From: Streptomyces cinnamoneus
GTDB lineage: Bacteria; Actinomycetota; Actinomycetes; Streptomycetales; Streptomycetaceae
DNA: 64,000 nucleotides
Assembly (NCBI RefSeq): GCF_014650495.1
Contig: NZ_BMVB01000013.1
Coordinates: forward strand, 62,001 to 126,000
Direction: 5' to 3'
Shown here: one piece after another, positions 32,487 through 40,000 of the stretch
How the letters are laid out: the number at the start of each line of letters is the position of its first letter
How positions within the stretch are numbered: the stretch's first letter is position 1
Position numbers and translations under genes: made by a program
The notes under the pieces: model-generated
Told to the model about the DNA's origin: nothing
Databases searched by the model: none
What the model saw: only the letters and a program-made list of their open reading frames with translations

Positions 32487-32516
32487 TTGGCCCTGCAGCC
32501 GCCCGCGGGCCATACT
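32487..32516 (+). promoter_or_regulatory. Promoter of the chorismate mutase leader
   Basis: TTGGCC at 32487-32492 and CATACT at 32511-32516 are 18 bp apart. Transcription would begin about 7 nt later, at or just before the leader-peptide ATG at 32524, giving a leaderless leader ORF. Confidence 0.5.
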
Positions 32517-32523
32517 GTGCGCC

Positions 32524-32595
32524 ATGCGCAAGCACTCGACCTTCGTCTTTACCTATGGCATCCGGCCCGTCCGGTGCCATGGTCGTTCTGCTTGA
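32524..32595 (+). CDS. Putative leader peptide of an aromatic amino acid attenuator
   Basis: A 23-codon ORF reads MRKHSTFVFTYGIR and then PVRCHGRSA before TGA. Three aromatic codons sit close together: Phe7 (TTC), Phe9 (TTT) and Tyr11 (TAT). TTT and TAT are rare in this genome. No Shine-Dalgarno is visible, but the promoter -10 places the mRNA start at about the ATG. It is followed by an early hairpin and a strong terminator hairpin ahead of the chorismate mutase gene, the classical layout of ribosome-mediated attenuation. Stalling at these codons when Phe or Tyr is scarce would favour read-through. Confidence 0.65.
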   Translation: MRKHSTFVFTYGIRPVRCHGRSA

Positions 32596-32650
32596 GCAGC
32601 TGACAAGCGACTTCCCAGGCGCCCCGGGCCGACAAGGCCCGGGGCGCCTG
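32557..32650 (+). promoter_or_regulatory. Attenuator: pause hairpin, possible antiterminator, terminator
   Basis: Hairpin 1 pairs GGCA-T-CCGG (32557-32565) with CCGGTGCC (32571-32578), directly after the Tyr11 codon. The terminator is a perfect 15-bp stem at 32616-32630 and 32636-32650 with loop GACAA, followed by TCGTTTCTCC. CCGGTGCC can instead pair with GGCGCC..GG at 32618-32627 of the terminator's left arm (with a G-U pair and a 2-nt bulge), a plausible antiterminator. A ribosome stalled at codons 7-11 would block hairpin 1. Confidence 0.65.
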
Positions 32651-32708
32651 TCGTTTCTCCGGGCCTTGCCGCTCCGGGGGGCCGCACCCCCTTTGGAGGA
32701 ACACACAT

Positions 32709-33059
32709 ATGAGCACCCCGACCGCGACCGCCACCGCCCTCGCCACCGCCCTCGCCGACGCCCCTGCCGACGCCACCGCCGGCGCACCCGCCGCGACCGG
32801 CGCCCGCACCCCCCAGGCCGCCGGCGTGATCACCGGGGCCCGTGAGCGCATCGACGATCTCGACGGCCGGATCATCGGCCTCGTGCAGGAACGGATGGCC
32901 GTCTCCGCCGTGATCCAGCGCGAGCGCATCGCCTCCGGCGGCCGCCGCGTCAACCTCTCCCGCGAGATGGAGATCCTCAACCACTACAGCGAGCAGCTCG
33001 GCAAGCCCGGCACCGCACTGGCCATGACCTTGCTGGAGCTGTGCCGCGGGCGCGTCTGA
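32709..33059 (+). CDS. Chorismate mutase (AroQ type)
   Basis: A 116-aa monofunctional AroQ-type chorismate mutase, which converts chorismate to prephenate for Phe and Tyr synthesis. The helical core starts RERIDDLDGRIIGLVQERM and contains IQRERIASGGRRVNLSRE, with the Arg, Lys/Arg and Glu residues of the active site. About 40 Ala/Thr-rich residues precede it. ATG 32709 has GGAGGAACA about 9 nt upstream. The leader peptide and terminator in front suggest expression controlled by charged tRNA-Phe or tRNA-Tyr. Confidence 0.93.
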   Translation: MSTPTATATALATALADAPADATAGAPAATGARTPQAAGVITGARERIDDLDGRIIGLVQERMAVSAVIQRERIASGGRRVNLSREMEILNHYSEQLGKPGTALAMTLLELCRGRV

Positions 33060-33892
33060 GAGCGGGCGTGTCCGGGACCGGGCCGTCACCCGTACGGCGC
33101 CGTGACCGGGGGCTGATCATCTTCGTTCATACCGGTGTCCGCGCCATCCAGGAGCGGCCCTCCGAGATCCGCACACGGCTTCCGCCCCCGTCCGTCCGGG
33201 CGCCCGGCAACGACAGGGCGGATCCACCGGAGTGTGTGGCGCGCGAGCACGCGCGTCGTGGGACCTCACTCCGGTGGCGCGGCGACCGGTCAGCAGGGGA
33301 CAGCAGCCCGGCCGCCATCCAGGGACGGTCGGTTCCAGGGACGCCTGGAACCGACCGTATCCGGTCTAAACGGTTGCGCCCGGGGCGGCTCATCCCGCAC
33401 GATGCCAAGGGAGACACCGACGAGAAGGCCGAGGGGCGCACCAAGTCCCTTGCCCCGCACCGCCATTGGCTCCACGTACTGCCATTGGTTCGACCACATC
33501 AGCACCACCTCAGCATCAGCCCTCAGCACCACCCCTCAGCCCGCGACGCTCCCCCCGGCGTCGCTCCGCGGCACCGACCTGCCCTGACCTCGGTGCCGGC
33601 AGTCAAGGGCCCCGAGGCCGCCCGCACGCCCCCGCGGAGCCGGCCCGGGGCCCTTCGCCGTGACGAGGGGGCCACCGGATGCCCGTACGGGCCGCGGCGC
33701 CCGGCGCCCCGCACCACGGGCTGTGAGATCAATCACTGGACGCCCGCCCGCGTTCCGTACAACTCTTCGAGCCGGGCACCGGTCACCTCCCTGCAAGCGC
33801 ACCAGCGCACGGCCATTCCGCGCCCTCCCTCCCCCCACCGCGACGGCCTTCGCACCGGACCCGGACGAGATCTGCACCGGAAGAGGTCAGCC
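33060..33892. other. 833-bp intergenic region with strong RNA structure, no gene seen
   Basis: No frame here has a recognisable protein or good coding statistics. Two strong inverted repeats are present: CCACCGGAGTG (33224-33234) with CACTCCGGTGG (33267-33277), enclosing a GCGCG/CGCGC hairpin; and ACGGTCGGTTCCAGG (33325-33339) with its perfect complement (33344-33358) around GACG. GCCATTGG occurs twice near 33465-33490. The region could hold a small RNA, a long 5' leader of the surface-protein gene, or remains of a lost gene. Confidence 0.5.
33325..33358 (+). terminator. Perfect 15-bp hairpin in the gap after chorismate mutase
   Basis: ACGGTCGGTTCCAGG and its exact complement enclose a 4-nt loop. 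It lies 266 nt after the chorismate mutase stop. It could be a terminator for that gene or for an unannotated small RNA; there is no U-tract. Confidence 0.45.
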
Positions 33893-34969
33893 ATGAAACT
33901 TCGCCGCGCCCTGGCGGCCGCCGTCACGACGGCGGCGTTATGCCCTGCCGCACTCGCCGCGCCCCCCCTCGCGCACGCCACGCCGGGGCCGACGCCCGGC
34001 CCGACCGCGGGCCCGGCGCTGCCCAGCGCCGCACCGTCGGGCACCCCGGCGCCGACCGGCACGCCGCCGGTGCCCTCGGCGTCCCGTTCGATGCCGCCGC
34101 CCTCGCAGCCGCCCACCACGGGGCGGCCCTCCCCCGGCCCCTCCGGCCCGCCGTCGGCGGCCCCTTCCGCCGCGCCCGGCGCCCCGGCGACCGCGTCGCC
34201 GTCCCCGGCGCCCTCGGCCGCCCCCAGCCGTCGGCCGGACTCCTGCACCCGGGCGGACGTCCCCGGCCGCAAGCGGGTGACGACCGAGCTGCGCGGACTG
34301 CCGAGTGAGATCGAGGCCGGCTCGGGCTGGCAGGAGTTCACCTTCCGCACCACCAACGTCTCCGACCACGAGCTGAGTTCGGTCGCGGCGCTCCTGGACG
34401 CGTGGTCCTGGCGCACGTCCGACTTCAGCGAGACCACCGCGTACCTGACCGTGCAGTGGTACGACCCGGCCACGTCCTCCTGGCGGGACGTTCCCCGGCA
34501 GTTCGGTTACTTCGGCGAGGCCCGGAACCTCGCACCGCGCGCCTACGCCGACGCCCGCCTGCGGCTGCAGGTCGACGCCGAGGCCCCGGCCGGCATCGGC
34601 GCCGCGTTCCAGCTCGGGCACTACCGCACCGGCGAGGGCACCTGCGGGTACGGCGAGGGCGAGTACTACTACTTCGACGTCCTGCCCAGCGGCAGCAGGC
34701 CCGGCCGGCACGAGGACGCCAAGGGCACGGCCAAGCCCCCTGCCAAGCTCCCCGCCAGGCCCGCGGGCGGCGGCGACGGTCGGGGCGGCAGGCCCGCGCC
34801 GCAGGGCGGTCTGTCGGCCATCCCCGTCTCGGGCCGGCTCGCCGCGACCGGCTCGTCGTCCACCCTGCCGGCGATCACCGCGAGCGCCGGAGCGGCGCTC
34901 GCGGTGGGTGCGGGCGCCGTGGTGCTCGTACGCCGTCGCCGGGGCGCCGGGGGCGGGAACGGCGCGTAG
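33893..34969 (+). CDS. LAXTG-anchored cell-wall surface protein
   Basis: A 358-aa secreted protein. A signal peptide (MKLRRALAAAVTTAALCPAA) is followed by about 90 residues rich in Pro, Ser and Ala, then a beta-rich domain (about 125-275) of unknown role. The C-terminus has the sortase motif LAATG, a hydrophobic helix (ITASAGAALAVGAGAVVLV) and RRRR. LAXTG is the target of class E sortases in Streptomyces. The leucine codon at 33938-33940 in the signal peptide is TTA, so translation should depend on the bldA tRNA. ATG 33893 has AAGAGGT upstream. Confidence 0.87.
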   Translation: MKLRRALAAAVTTAALCPAALAAPPLAHATPGPTPGPTAGPALPSAAPSGTPAPTGTPPVPSASRSMPPPSQPPTTGRPSPGPSGPPSAAPSAAPGAPATASPSPAPSAAPSRRPDSCTRADVPGRKRVTTELRGLPSEIEAGSGWQEFTFRTTNVSDHELSSVAALLDAWSWRTSDFSETTAYLTVQWYDPATSSWRDVPRQFGYFGEARNLAPRAYADARLRLQVDAEAPAGIGAAFQLGHYRTGEGTCGYGEGEYYYFDVLPSGSRPGRHEDAKGTAKPPAKLPARPAGGGDGRGGRPAPQGGLSAIPVSGRLAATGSSSTLPAITASAGAALAVGAGAVVLVRRRRGAGGGNGA

Positions 34970-34992
34970 GCCCTGGCGGGAGCAGCCGGGGT

Positions 34993-35031
34993 GCCGGAGC
35001 AGCCGGGGCGCCAGCCCCCGGCTGCTCCGGC
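34993..35031. terminator. Bidirectional terminator between the surface-protein and GMC genes
   Basis: GCCGGAGCAGCCGGGG (34993-35008) pairs perfectly over 16 bp with 35016-35031, with a 7-nt loop, 24 nt after the LAXTG gene stop. It lies between convergent genes. Confidence 0.8.
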
Positions 35032-35109
35032 CCCGGTTCGGGGCTCCGGCCTGGGGCGCCGGCCCACGGCTCCGGCCCGGGGGCCCGGCCCGGAGGCCCG
35101 GCCTCCGGC

Positions 35110-36981
35110 CTACGGCTCGGGGCACTCCGGCGCCCCGGGCTCCTGGGACGCCCCCGCCCCGGGCCCCCGGGAAACCTCAGGCCCCCGAGGCACCTGAGAT
35201 ACCTCACCCCCCTCGGCCACCCTGGGCACCTCCGGCACCGGCAGGAGCGGCAGTCGCAGCGCCGCGAAGGCGTCCTTCGGGACCGCCGGGCTCCGTGGCT
35301 CGACCGCGGTGGTCCTCACGTACGGGCTGCCCTGCTCCGGCCGGGGGTCGGCCTCCCCCTTGTTCGGCCAGAGCGCCATCGCGCGCTCCGCCTGCGCCGT
35401 GATCGTCAACGAGGGGTTGACGCCGAGGTTCGCCGAGACGGCTGCGCCGTCGACGACCGAGATGCCCGGGTGCCCGTACAGCCGGTGGTACGGGTCGATG
35501 ACCCCGCGGTCGGCGTCCGGGCCGATCGGGCAGCCGCCGATGAAGTGGGCGGTGAGCGGGGTGCCCATGAGCTCCCCGACGTTACTGCCGGGGAAACCGT
35601 TGATCTCCCGGGCGACGAGGGCGGCCGCCTCGGCCGCTACCGGGATCTGCTTCGGGTTGGGCGTACCGTGCCCCTGCCGGGCCGTGAGCAGGCCCTTCCC
35701 CACGCCGCCCGGCTTGCGGTACGTCGTCAGGGAGTTGTCCAGCGCCTGCATGACCAGGCCGATGATCGTCCGCTCCGACCAGCGGTGGTTGGACAGCGAC
35801 CGCAGCAGCAGCACCGGGTGCCGCACGCACTGCGCCGCGAAGGCCACCGCCCGCGGCGCCCGCGTCCCGACCGGCACCTGCAGGACGGACAGGCTGCCCA
35901 TCGCGTTGGAGCCCTTGCCGTAGCGGACTGGCTCGATGTGGGTGTCCGCATCGGGGTGGACGGAGGACGTGATCGCCACGCCGCGGGTGAAGTCGGGTTC
36001 CCGGCCGTGTGCCTTGCGGTAGCGGCGGGGGGTGGTCTGGGCGCCGACCAGCGCCTCGGAGTTCGTCCGGGTCAGCTCGCCCAGCCGTGCGGAGACCCGG
36101 GGCAGCAGGCCCTTGTCCCGCATGGTGTGCAGGAGGGTCTGCGTGCCGTACGTACCGGCCGCGATCACCACGCGTTCGGCGCGCAGCACGCGCGGGCGCG
36201 CGTGGCGGCGCCGGGCGGTGGGGACGGTCAGGACGCGGTAGCCGCCGTCGCGGTGCTCGGTGACGGCCACGACCGTCGTCATCGGGTGGACGACCGCGCC
36301 GGCTCGTTCGGCGAGGTGGAGGTAGTTCTCGGTGAGGGTGTTCTTGGCGCCGTGCCGGCAGCCGGTCATGCACTCGCCGCACTCGGTGCAGGCCCGCCGG
36401 GCGGGGCCCGCGCCCCCGAAGTACGGGTCGGGGACCGCCTCTCCGGGGCGGGCCCGCCGGTCGCCGTCGCCGTCCTCGCCGTCGCCGAAGAAGACGCCGA
36501 CCGGCGCCAGGTGGAACGTCTCCCCCACGCCCATCCGCTCCGCGGCGGCCTTCAGGTGCACGTCCGAGGGGGTCATGGTGGGGTTGAGCCGCACCCCCAG
36601 CATGCGCCGGGCCTGCTCGTAGTACGGCCGCAGCTCCGCCTCCCAGTCGGTGATGCCGGCCCACTGCGGGTCGTCGAAGAACGCCTTGGGCGGAACGTAG
36701 AGCGTGTTGGCGTAATTGAGCGAGCCGCCGCCGACCCCCGCGCCCGCCAGGACCATGACGTTGCCGAGGAGGTGGATGCGCTGGATGCCGTAGAGGCCGA
36801 GGGCCGGGGCCCACAGGTAGTTGCGCAGGTCCCAGGAGGTGCGGGGCAGGGTGTCGGGGGTGAAGCGGCGGCCGGCCTCCAGGACGCCGACGCGGTAGCC
36901 CTTCTCGGTCAGGCGGAGGGCGGAGACGGAGCCGCCGAACCCGGAGCCGATGACGACGACGTCGTAGTCGAATGTGGTCAC
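35110..36981 (-). CDS. GMC family FAD-dependent oxidoreductase
   Basis: A 623-aa GMC oxidoreductase of the cholesterol-oxidase-like branch. The FAD-binding start is VVVIGSGFGGSVSALRL. A Cys cluster CTECGECMTGCRHGAKN at about residue 205 resembles a ferredoxin-like iron-sulfur site, as is common in this branch. The C-terminal GISVVDGAAVSANLGVNPS has the conserved Asn of the active site. The last 60 residues are Pro/Glu-rich and not part of the domain. The GTG start has GGAGG 6 nt upstream. It is the second gene after the aldehyde dehydrogenase (33-bp gap), so alcohol-to-acid oxidation is a reasonable guess; the substrate is unknown. Confidence 0.9.
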   Translation of the reverse strand: MTTFDYDVVVIGSGFGGSVSALRLTEKGYRVGVLEAGRRFTPDTLPRTSWDLRNYLWAPALGLYGIQRIHLLGNVMVLAGAGVGGGSLNYANTLYVPPKAFFDDPQWAGITDWEAELRPYYEQARRMLGVRLNPTMTPSDVHLKAAAERMGVGETFHLAPVGVFFGDGEDGDGDRRARPGEAVPDPYFGGAGPARRACTECGECMTGCRHGAKNTLTENYLHLAERAGAVVHPMTTVVAVTEHRDGGYRVLTVPTARRRHARPRVLRAERVVIAAGTYGTQTLLHTMRDKGLLPRVSARLGELTRTNSEALVGAQTTPRRYRKAHGREPDFTRGVAITSSVHPDADTHIEPVRYGKGSNAMGSLSVLQVPVGTRAPRAVAFAAQCVRHPVLLLRSLSNHRWSERTIIGLVMQALDNSLTTYRKPGGVGKGLLTARQGHGTPNPKQIPVAAEAAALVAREINGFPGSNVGELMGTPLTAHFIGGCPIGPDADRGVIDPYHRLYGHPGISVVDGAAVSANLGVNPSLTITAQAERAMALWPNKGEADPRPEQGSPYVRTTAVEPRSPAVPKDAFAALRLPLLPVPEVPRVAEGGEVSQVPRGPEVSRGPGAGASQEPGAPECPEP

Positions 36982-36990
36982 TGATACCTC

Positions 36991-37018
36991 CGGTCAGCGG
37001 TCAGCGGTCAGCGGTCAG
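36991..37018. repeat. Four tandem CGGTCAG heptamers
   Basis: CGGTCAG is repeated four times without interruption between the aldehyde dehydrogenase and GMC genes. The stop codon of the dehydrogenase (37015-37017) lies inside the last unit. Confidence 0.85.
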
Positions 37019-38640
37019 CGCAGGCGCATCGCCTTCAACACCCTTAGCCCGCCCGTCATCAGCCGGGCGTACTGCTCGTCGTCGAGGCCGAACGCCGGCC
37101 CGAGCGGCATGATCCGCTGGTGGGCGACGGTCTGGGCCTCGGTGTACTTGAGGATGCCCTCGGCGCCGTGCCGGCGCCCCAGGCCGGAGTCCCGCATGCC
37201 TCCCATCGGGGCCTGCGCGCTGCCGTAGCCGGCCGCGTACGCCTCGTTGACGTTGACGGTCCCGGCGCGCAGCCGCGCCGCGACCGCCCGGCCGCGGCGG
37301 CCGTCCCGCGTCCAGACGCTGGCGTTGAGGCCGTAGGGGGTGGCGTTGGCGAGCCGGACCGCCTCGTCCTCGTCGTCGAAGCGGTAGACGGAGACGACCG
37401 GTCCGAAGGTCTCCTCCGTGCAGACGGCCATGGGCGGCTCGACGCCGTCGAGAATGGTCGGTTCGTGGAACAGCGGTCCCACGTCGGGCCGGTGGCGTCC
37501 GCCGGCCAGGACCGTCGCGCCCTTGGCCACCGCCTCCTCCACGTGCCGCCGGACGGTGGCGAGCTGGTGCTGCGAGACGAGCGAGCCCATGTCCGCGCCG
37601 TAGGCGAGGCCCGTGCCCAGGCGCAGGGCGCGGGTGCGGGCGACGAAGCGCTCCAGGAAGGCGTCGGCCACGGAGGAGTGCACGTACAGCCGCTCGATGG
37701 AGATGCACAGCTGGCCGGCGGAGGAGAAGCAGCCGCGGACGGCGCCCGCCGCCGCCTTCTCGACGTCGGCGTCGCGCAGCACGAGCATCGCGTTCTTGCC
37801 GCCGAGCTCCAGCGAGCAGCCGACGAGCCGGGCGGCGGCCGCCTGGGCGACCTCGCGGCCGGTGCGGGTGGAACCGGTGAACGAGACGTAGTCGGCGCCC
37901 GCGACGACGGCCGGGCCGACGACCGGACCGTCGCCGAGCACGATCTGCCAGACCCCCTCGGGAAGCCCCGCCTCGACGAGGAGTTCGCGGGCCCACAGCG
38001 CGGTGAGGGCGGTCTGCGTGTCGGGCTTCATCACGACGGCGTTGCCCGCGGCGAAGGCGGGCAGCGCATCGCCGACGGACAGCTCGAGCGGGTAGTTCCA
38101 CGGGGCGATCTGGCCCACCACCCCGCGCGGCACGCGCAGTTCGGTGACGCGGGTGAGGACGGGCAGGACGCCCGTGTGCGCCTTGGGCCGCAGGTACGCC
38201 GGGGCCGAGCGCCCGTAGTGCCGGGCGGCCACGGCGACCGCCTGCACCTCCTCGTGGGCGTGCAGGCGGGCCTTGCCGGTCTCCAGCTGGATGAGGTCCA
38301 GCACCTCCGACTGGCGGGCGAGCACGAGGTCGTGGAAGCGCAGCAGCACGGCCGCCCGCCGCCGCACCGGCACGGCCGCCCACGCCCGCTGCGCCTCCCG
38401 GGCCCGTACGAACGCCTCCGCGACGTCCTCGGGCGAGGAGACGGGCAGCTGGGCGAGCCGCTCCCCGGTGAGAGGGGCGTGGCCGGCGGTGGTGGCGCTC
38501 CCGGAGCTCACGACGGGGCGTATGAGGCGGGTGACGAGCGCGGGCGTCAGCACATCGGCGGCGGTACGGGCGCCCGCCGGGGCTACGGGATTGCGGGAGG
38601 TGCCATCGGAGACTGTTCCAGTGTCCTGCGGGTCCGTCAT
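37015..38640 (-). CDS. Succinate-semialdehyde dehydrogenase-type aldehyde dehydrogenase
   Basis: A 541-aa NAD(P)-dependent aldehyde dehydrogenase. Catalytic Glu is in SLELGGKNAML and the catalytic Cys in SSAGQLCISIERLYV; the cofactor site is PWNYPLELSVGDALPAF and GSTRTGREV. The SAGQLCISIER form is typical of the succinic semialdehyde dehydrogenase branch (GabD2-like). The extra 50 residues at the N-terminus explain the length above 490. It is first of a two-gene operon with the GMC oxidoreductase. Confidence 0.88.
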   Translation of the reverse strand: MTDPQDTGTVSDGTSRNPVAPAGARTAADVLTPALVTRLIRPVVSSGSATTAGHAPLTGERLAQLPVSSPEDVAEAFVRAREAQRAWAAVPVRRRAAVLLRFHDLVLARQSEVLDLIQLETGKARLHAHEEVQAVAVAARHYGRSAPAYLRPKAHTGVLPVLTRVTELRVPRGVVGQIAPWNYPLELSVGDALPAFAAGNAVVMKPDTQTALTALWARELLVEAGLPEGVWQIVLGDGPVVGPAVVAGADYVSFTGSTRTGREVAQAAAARLVGCSLELGGKNAMLVLRDADVEKAAAGAVRGCFSSAGQLCISIERLYVHSSVADAFLERFVARTRALRLGTGLAYGADMGSLVSQHQLATVRRHVEEAVAKGATVLAGGRHRPDVGPLFHEPTILDGVEPPMAVCTEETFGPVVSVYRFDDEDEAVRLANATPYGLNASVWTRDGRRGRAVAARLRAGTVNVNEAYAAGYGSAQAPMGGMRDSGLGRRHGAEGILKYTEAQTVAHQRIMPLGPAFGLDDEQYARLMTGGLRVLKAMRLR

Positions 38641-38697
38641 GCGGGTGAGCGTATGCCGGGTGGGCCGCTTTGGGTACCCGTTGGTAACACGATCCCC

Positions 38698-38964
38698 TTA
38701 CGAGCGGGCCTGGCGTTGGCGCCGGCGGGCGAACCGCGCCAGGTTCCGGGCGGCCGTTCGGTCCGCGGCGTGCGGGTCCCTTGCCGTAGCGCCGATCGCG
38801 CGCGGCAGGCCCGGGGGCCGCAGGGCGCCGTACTGGGTGAAGCGACGCGTTCCGCACGCGTTGCAGCGCGATTCCCCCGCGGTGTGGGTCCAGCCGGAGC
38901 CGTGCGCACAATGGCCGACGAGACGGCCGGTCGCGAAGGCAGTGCCCGCCTCGGAGCCACTCAC
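38698..38964 (-). CDS. Small unknown protein with Cys/His motif
   Basis: An 88-aa protein starting at the GTG 38962-38964 (MSGSEAGTAFATGRLVGH). The motif HCAHGSGWTH followed by RCNACGTRRF has Cys and His residues suited to zinc binding. The C-terminus is Arg-rich (ARNLARFARRRQRQARS). Its start overlaps the stop of the 106-aa gene by 4 bp (GTGA), so the two are coupled. Such pairs opposite GntR/UTRA regulators are common in Streptomyces; no function is known to me. Confidence 0.7.
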   Translation of the reverse strand: MSGSEAGTAFATGRLVGHCAHGSGWTHTAGESRCNACGTRRFTQYGALRPPGLPRAIGATARDPHAADRTAARNLARFARRRQRQARS

Positions 38965-39281
38965 CAGGTCCTCCCCGGCAGGAGATGCGCGTCGCGAAAA
39001 TGACTGCGGACGGCGACGGTGGCGTCCACGATCGCCTCCTTGTCGCCGTGCGCCACGGCCTGCCGCCGCGCGACCTCCAGCCCGGCACACTCCACGCAGC
39101 CGACGGGGGACCTGGCCGCGGTGGCACGGACTCCCGCCGCTTCCCTCTCGGCGCGGGTCGCCAACCGCAGTGCGGCGAAGGGAACTTCCCACTCGACGCC
39201 ACCCCCGGGCCTGCGCAGCCGCGCGCGGCCCGCTCTGCTCCAGACCACTTCGGCGATCCGGTTCTCTCGCGTGTCCACCAA
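38961..39281 (-). CDS. Small unknown protein, partner of the Cys/His protein
   Basis: A 106-aa protein (MVDTRENRIAEVVWSRAGRA). The N-terminal half looks like a small beta barrel (VVWSRAGRARLRRPGGGVEW), and the C-terminal half is helical with CVECAGLEVARRQAVAHGD, a CxxC. It overlaps the downstream gene by 4 bp and is divergent from the UTRA/GntR pair with a 176-bp gap. No function is recognised. Confidence 0.75.
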   Translation of the reverse strand: MVDTRENRIAEVVWSRAGRARLRRPGGGVEWEVPFAALRLATRAEREAAGVRATAARSPVGCVECAGLEVARRQAVAHGDKEAIVDATVAVRSHFRDAHLLPGRTW

Positions 39282-39457
39282 CGTAAGCGCCGTCTCGGTA
39301 CGCCATCGACCTGCACCTTCCCCAGAGGTTGTCAGCCATGAGCAACCGTACCGCTATTCGCGAAAGGCAGCAAGGTTGCAGGTGGTGGCCTATGGCCTGC
39401 GGTGGTCGCATACCGTGTGAGGCAAGCAGGGTTGAACGGCAGCCGTGGGAGGACAGC

Positions 39458-40000
39458 GTGAGCAACGGTCAGTGGGTCAGCAGCTCGATGCCGTACCTGA
39501 CGCCACATCCCCCCGGCCGACCCGACGTCTGGAGCGCGGAAACGGCCGCCCAGGGCCGTCGGGGCTCCCAGCGCATCGTCCACGCGGGCGAGGTGCCCGC
39601 TCCGCCGGTCGTCGCCGGGCTGCTCGAACTGCCCGAAGGCGAGCCGGTCGTCGTGCGGCGGCGGATGATGTTCCTCGACGACGAGCCCAACGAGCTGACG
39701 GACACCTACTACCCCGCCGGAATCGCCCGCGGTACCCGGCTCGCCGGAACGTCCAAGATCCCCGGCGGTGCGGTCACGCTGCTCGCCGAGCTCGGCCACG
39801 TGGGCGCGGTGGTCCGCGAGGACGTGATCGCCCGGATGCCGACCCGGGAAGAAGCGGAAGCGCTGCGAACGGCGCCGGACGAGCCCGTCCTCCAGCTGAC
39901 GCGGCTCACGCTCGACGGCCGGGAGCGTCCGATCCAGGTGGACGTGATGACCATGCCCGCTCATCGCCAACGGCTGCATTACGAGATCAGGATCGGATGA
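39458..40000 (+). CDS. UTRA-domain protein without DNA-binding domain
   Basis: A 180-aa protein that matches only the UTRA ligand-binding half of HutC/GntR regulators: QRIVHAGEVPAPPVVAGLLE, then PVVVRRRMMFLDDEPNELTD, and a C-terminal LQLTRLTLDGRERPIQVDVM. There is no winged-helix N-terminus; the first 20 residues are SNGQWVSSSMPYLTPHPPG. The GTG at 39458 has GGGAGGA upstream. Its stop overlaps the start of the full GntR gene by ATGA. It may act as a partner or ligand sensor for that regulator. Confidence 0.85.
   Translation: MSNGQWVSSSMPYLTPHPPGRPDVWSAETAAQGRRGSQRIVHAGEVPAPPVVAGLLELPEGEPVVVRRRMMFLDDEPNELTDTYYPAGIARGTRLAGTSKIPGGAVTLLAELGHVGAVVREDVIARMPTREEAEALRTAPDEPVLQLTRLTLDGRERPIQVDVMTMPAHRQRLHYEIRIG

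Noticed and set aside
33041..33892. An N-terminal extension of the LAXTG protein through the 833-bp gap
   Set aside because: It would bury the signal peptide MKLRRALAAAV inside the protein, and its composition is random. ATG 33893 has a ribosome site.
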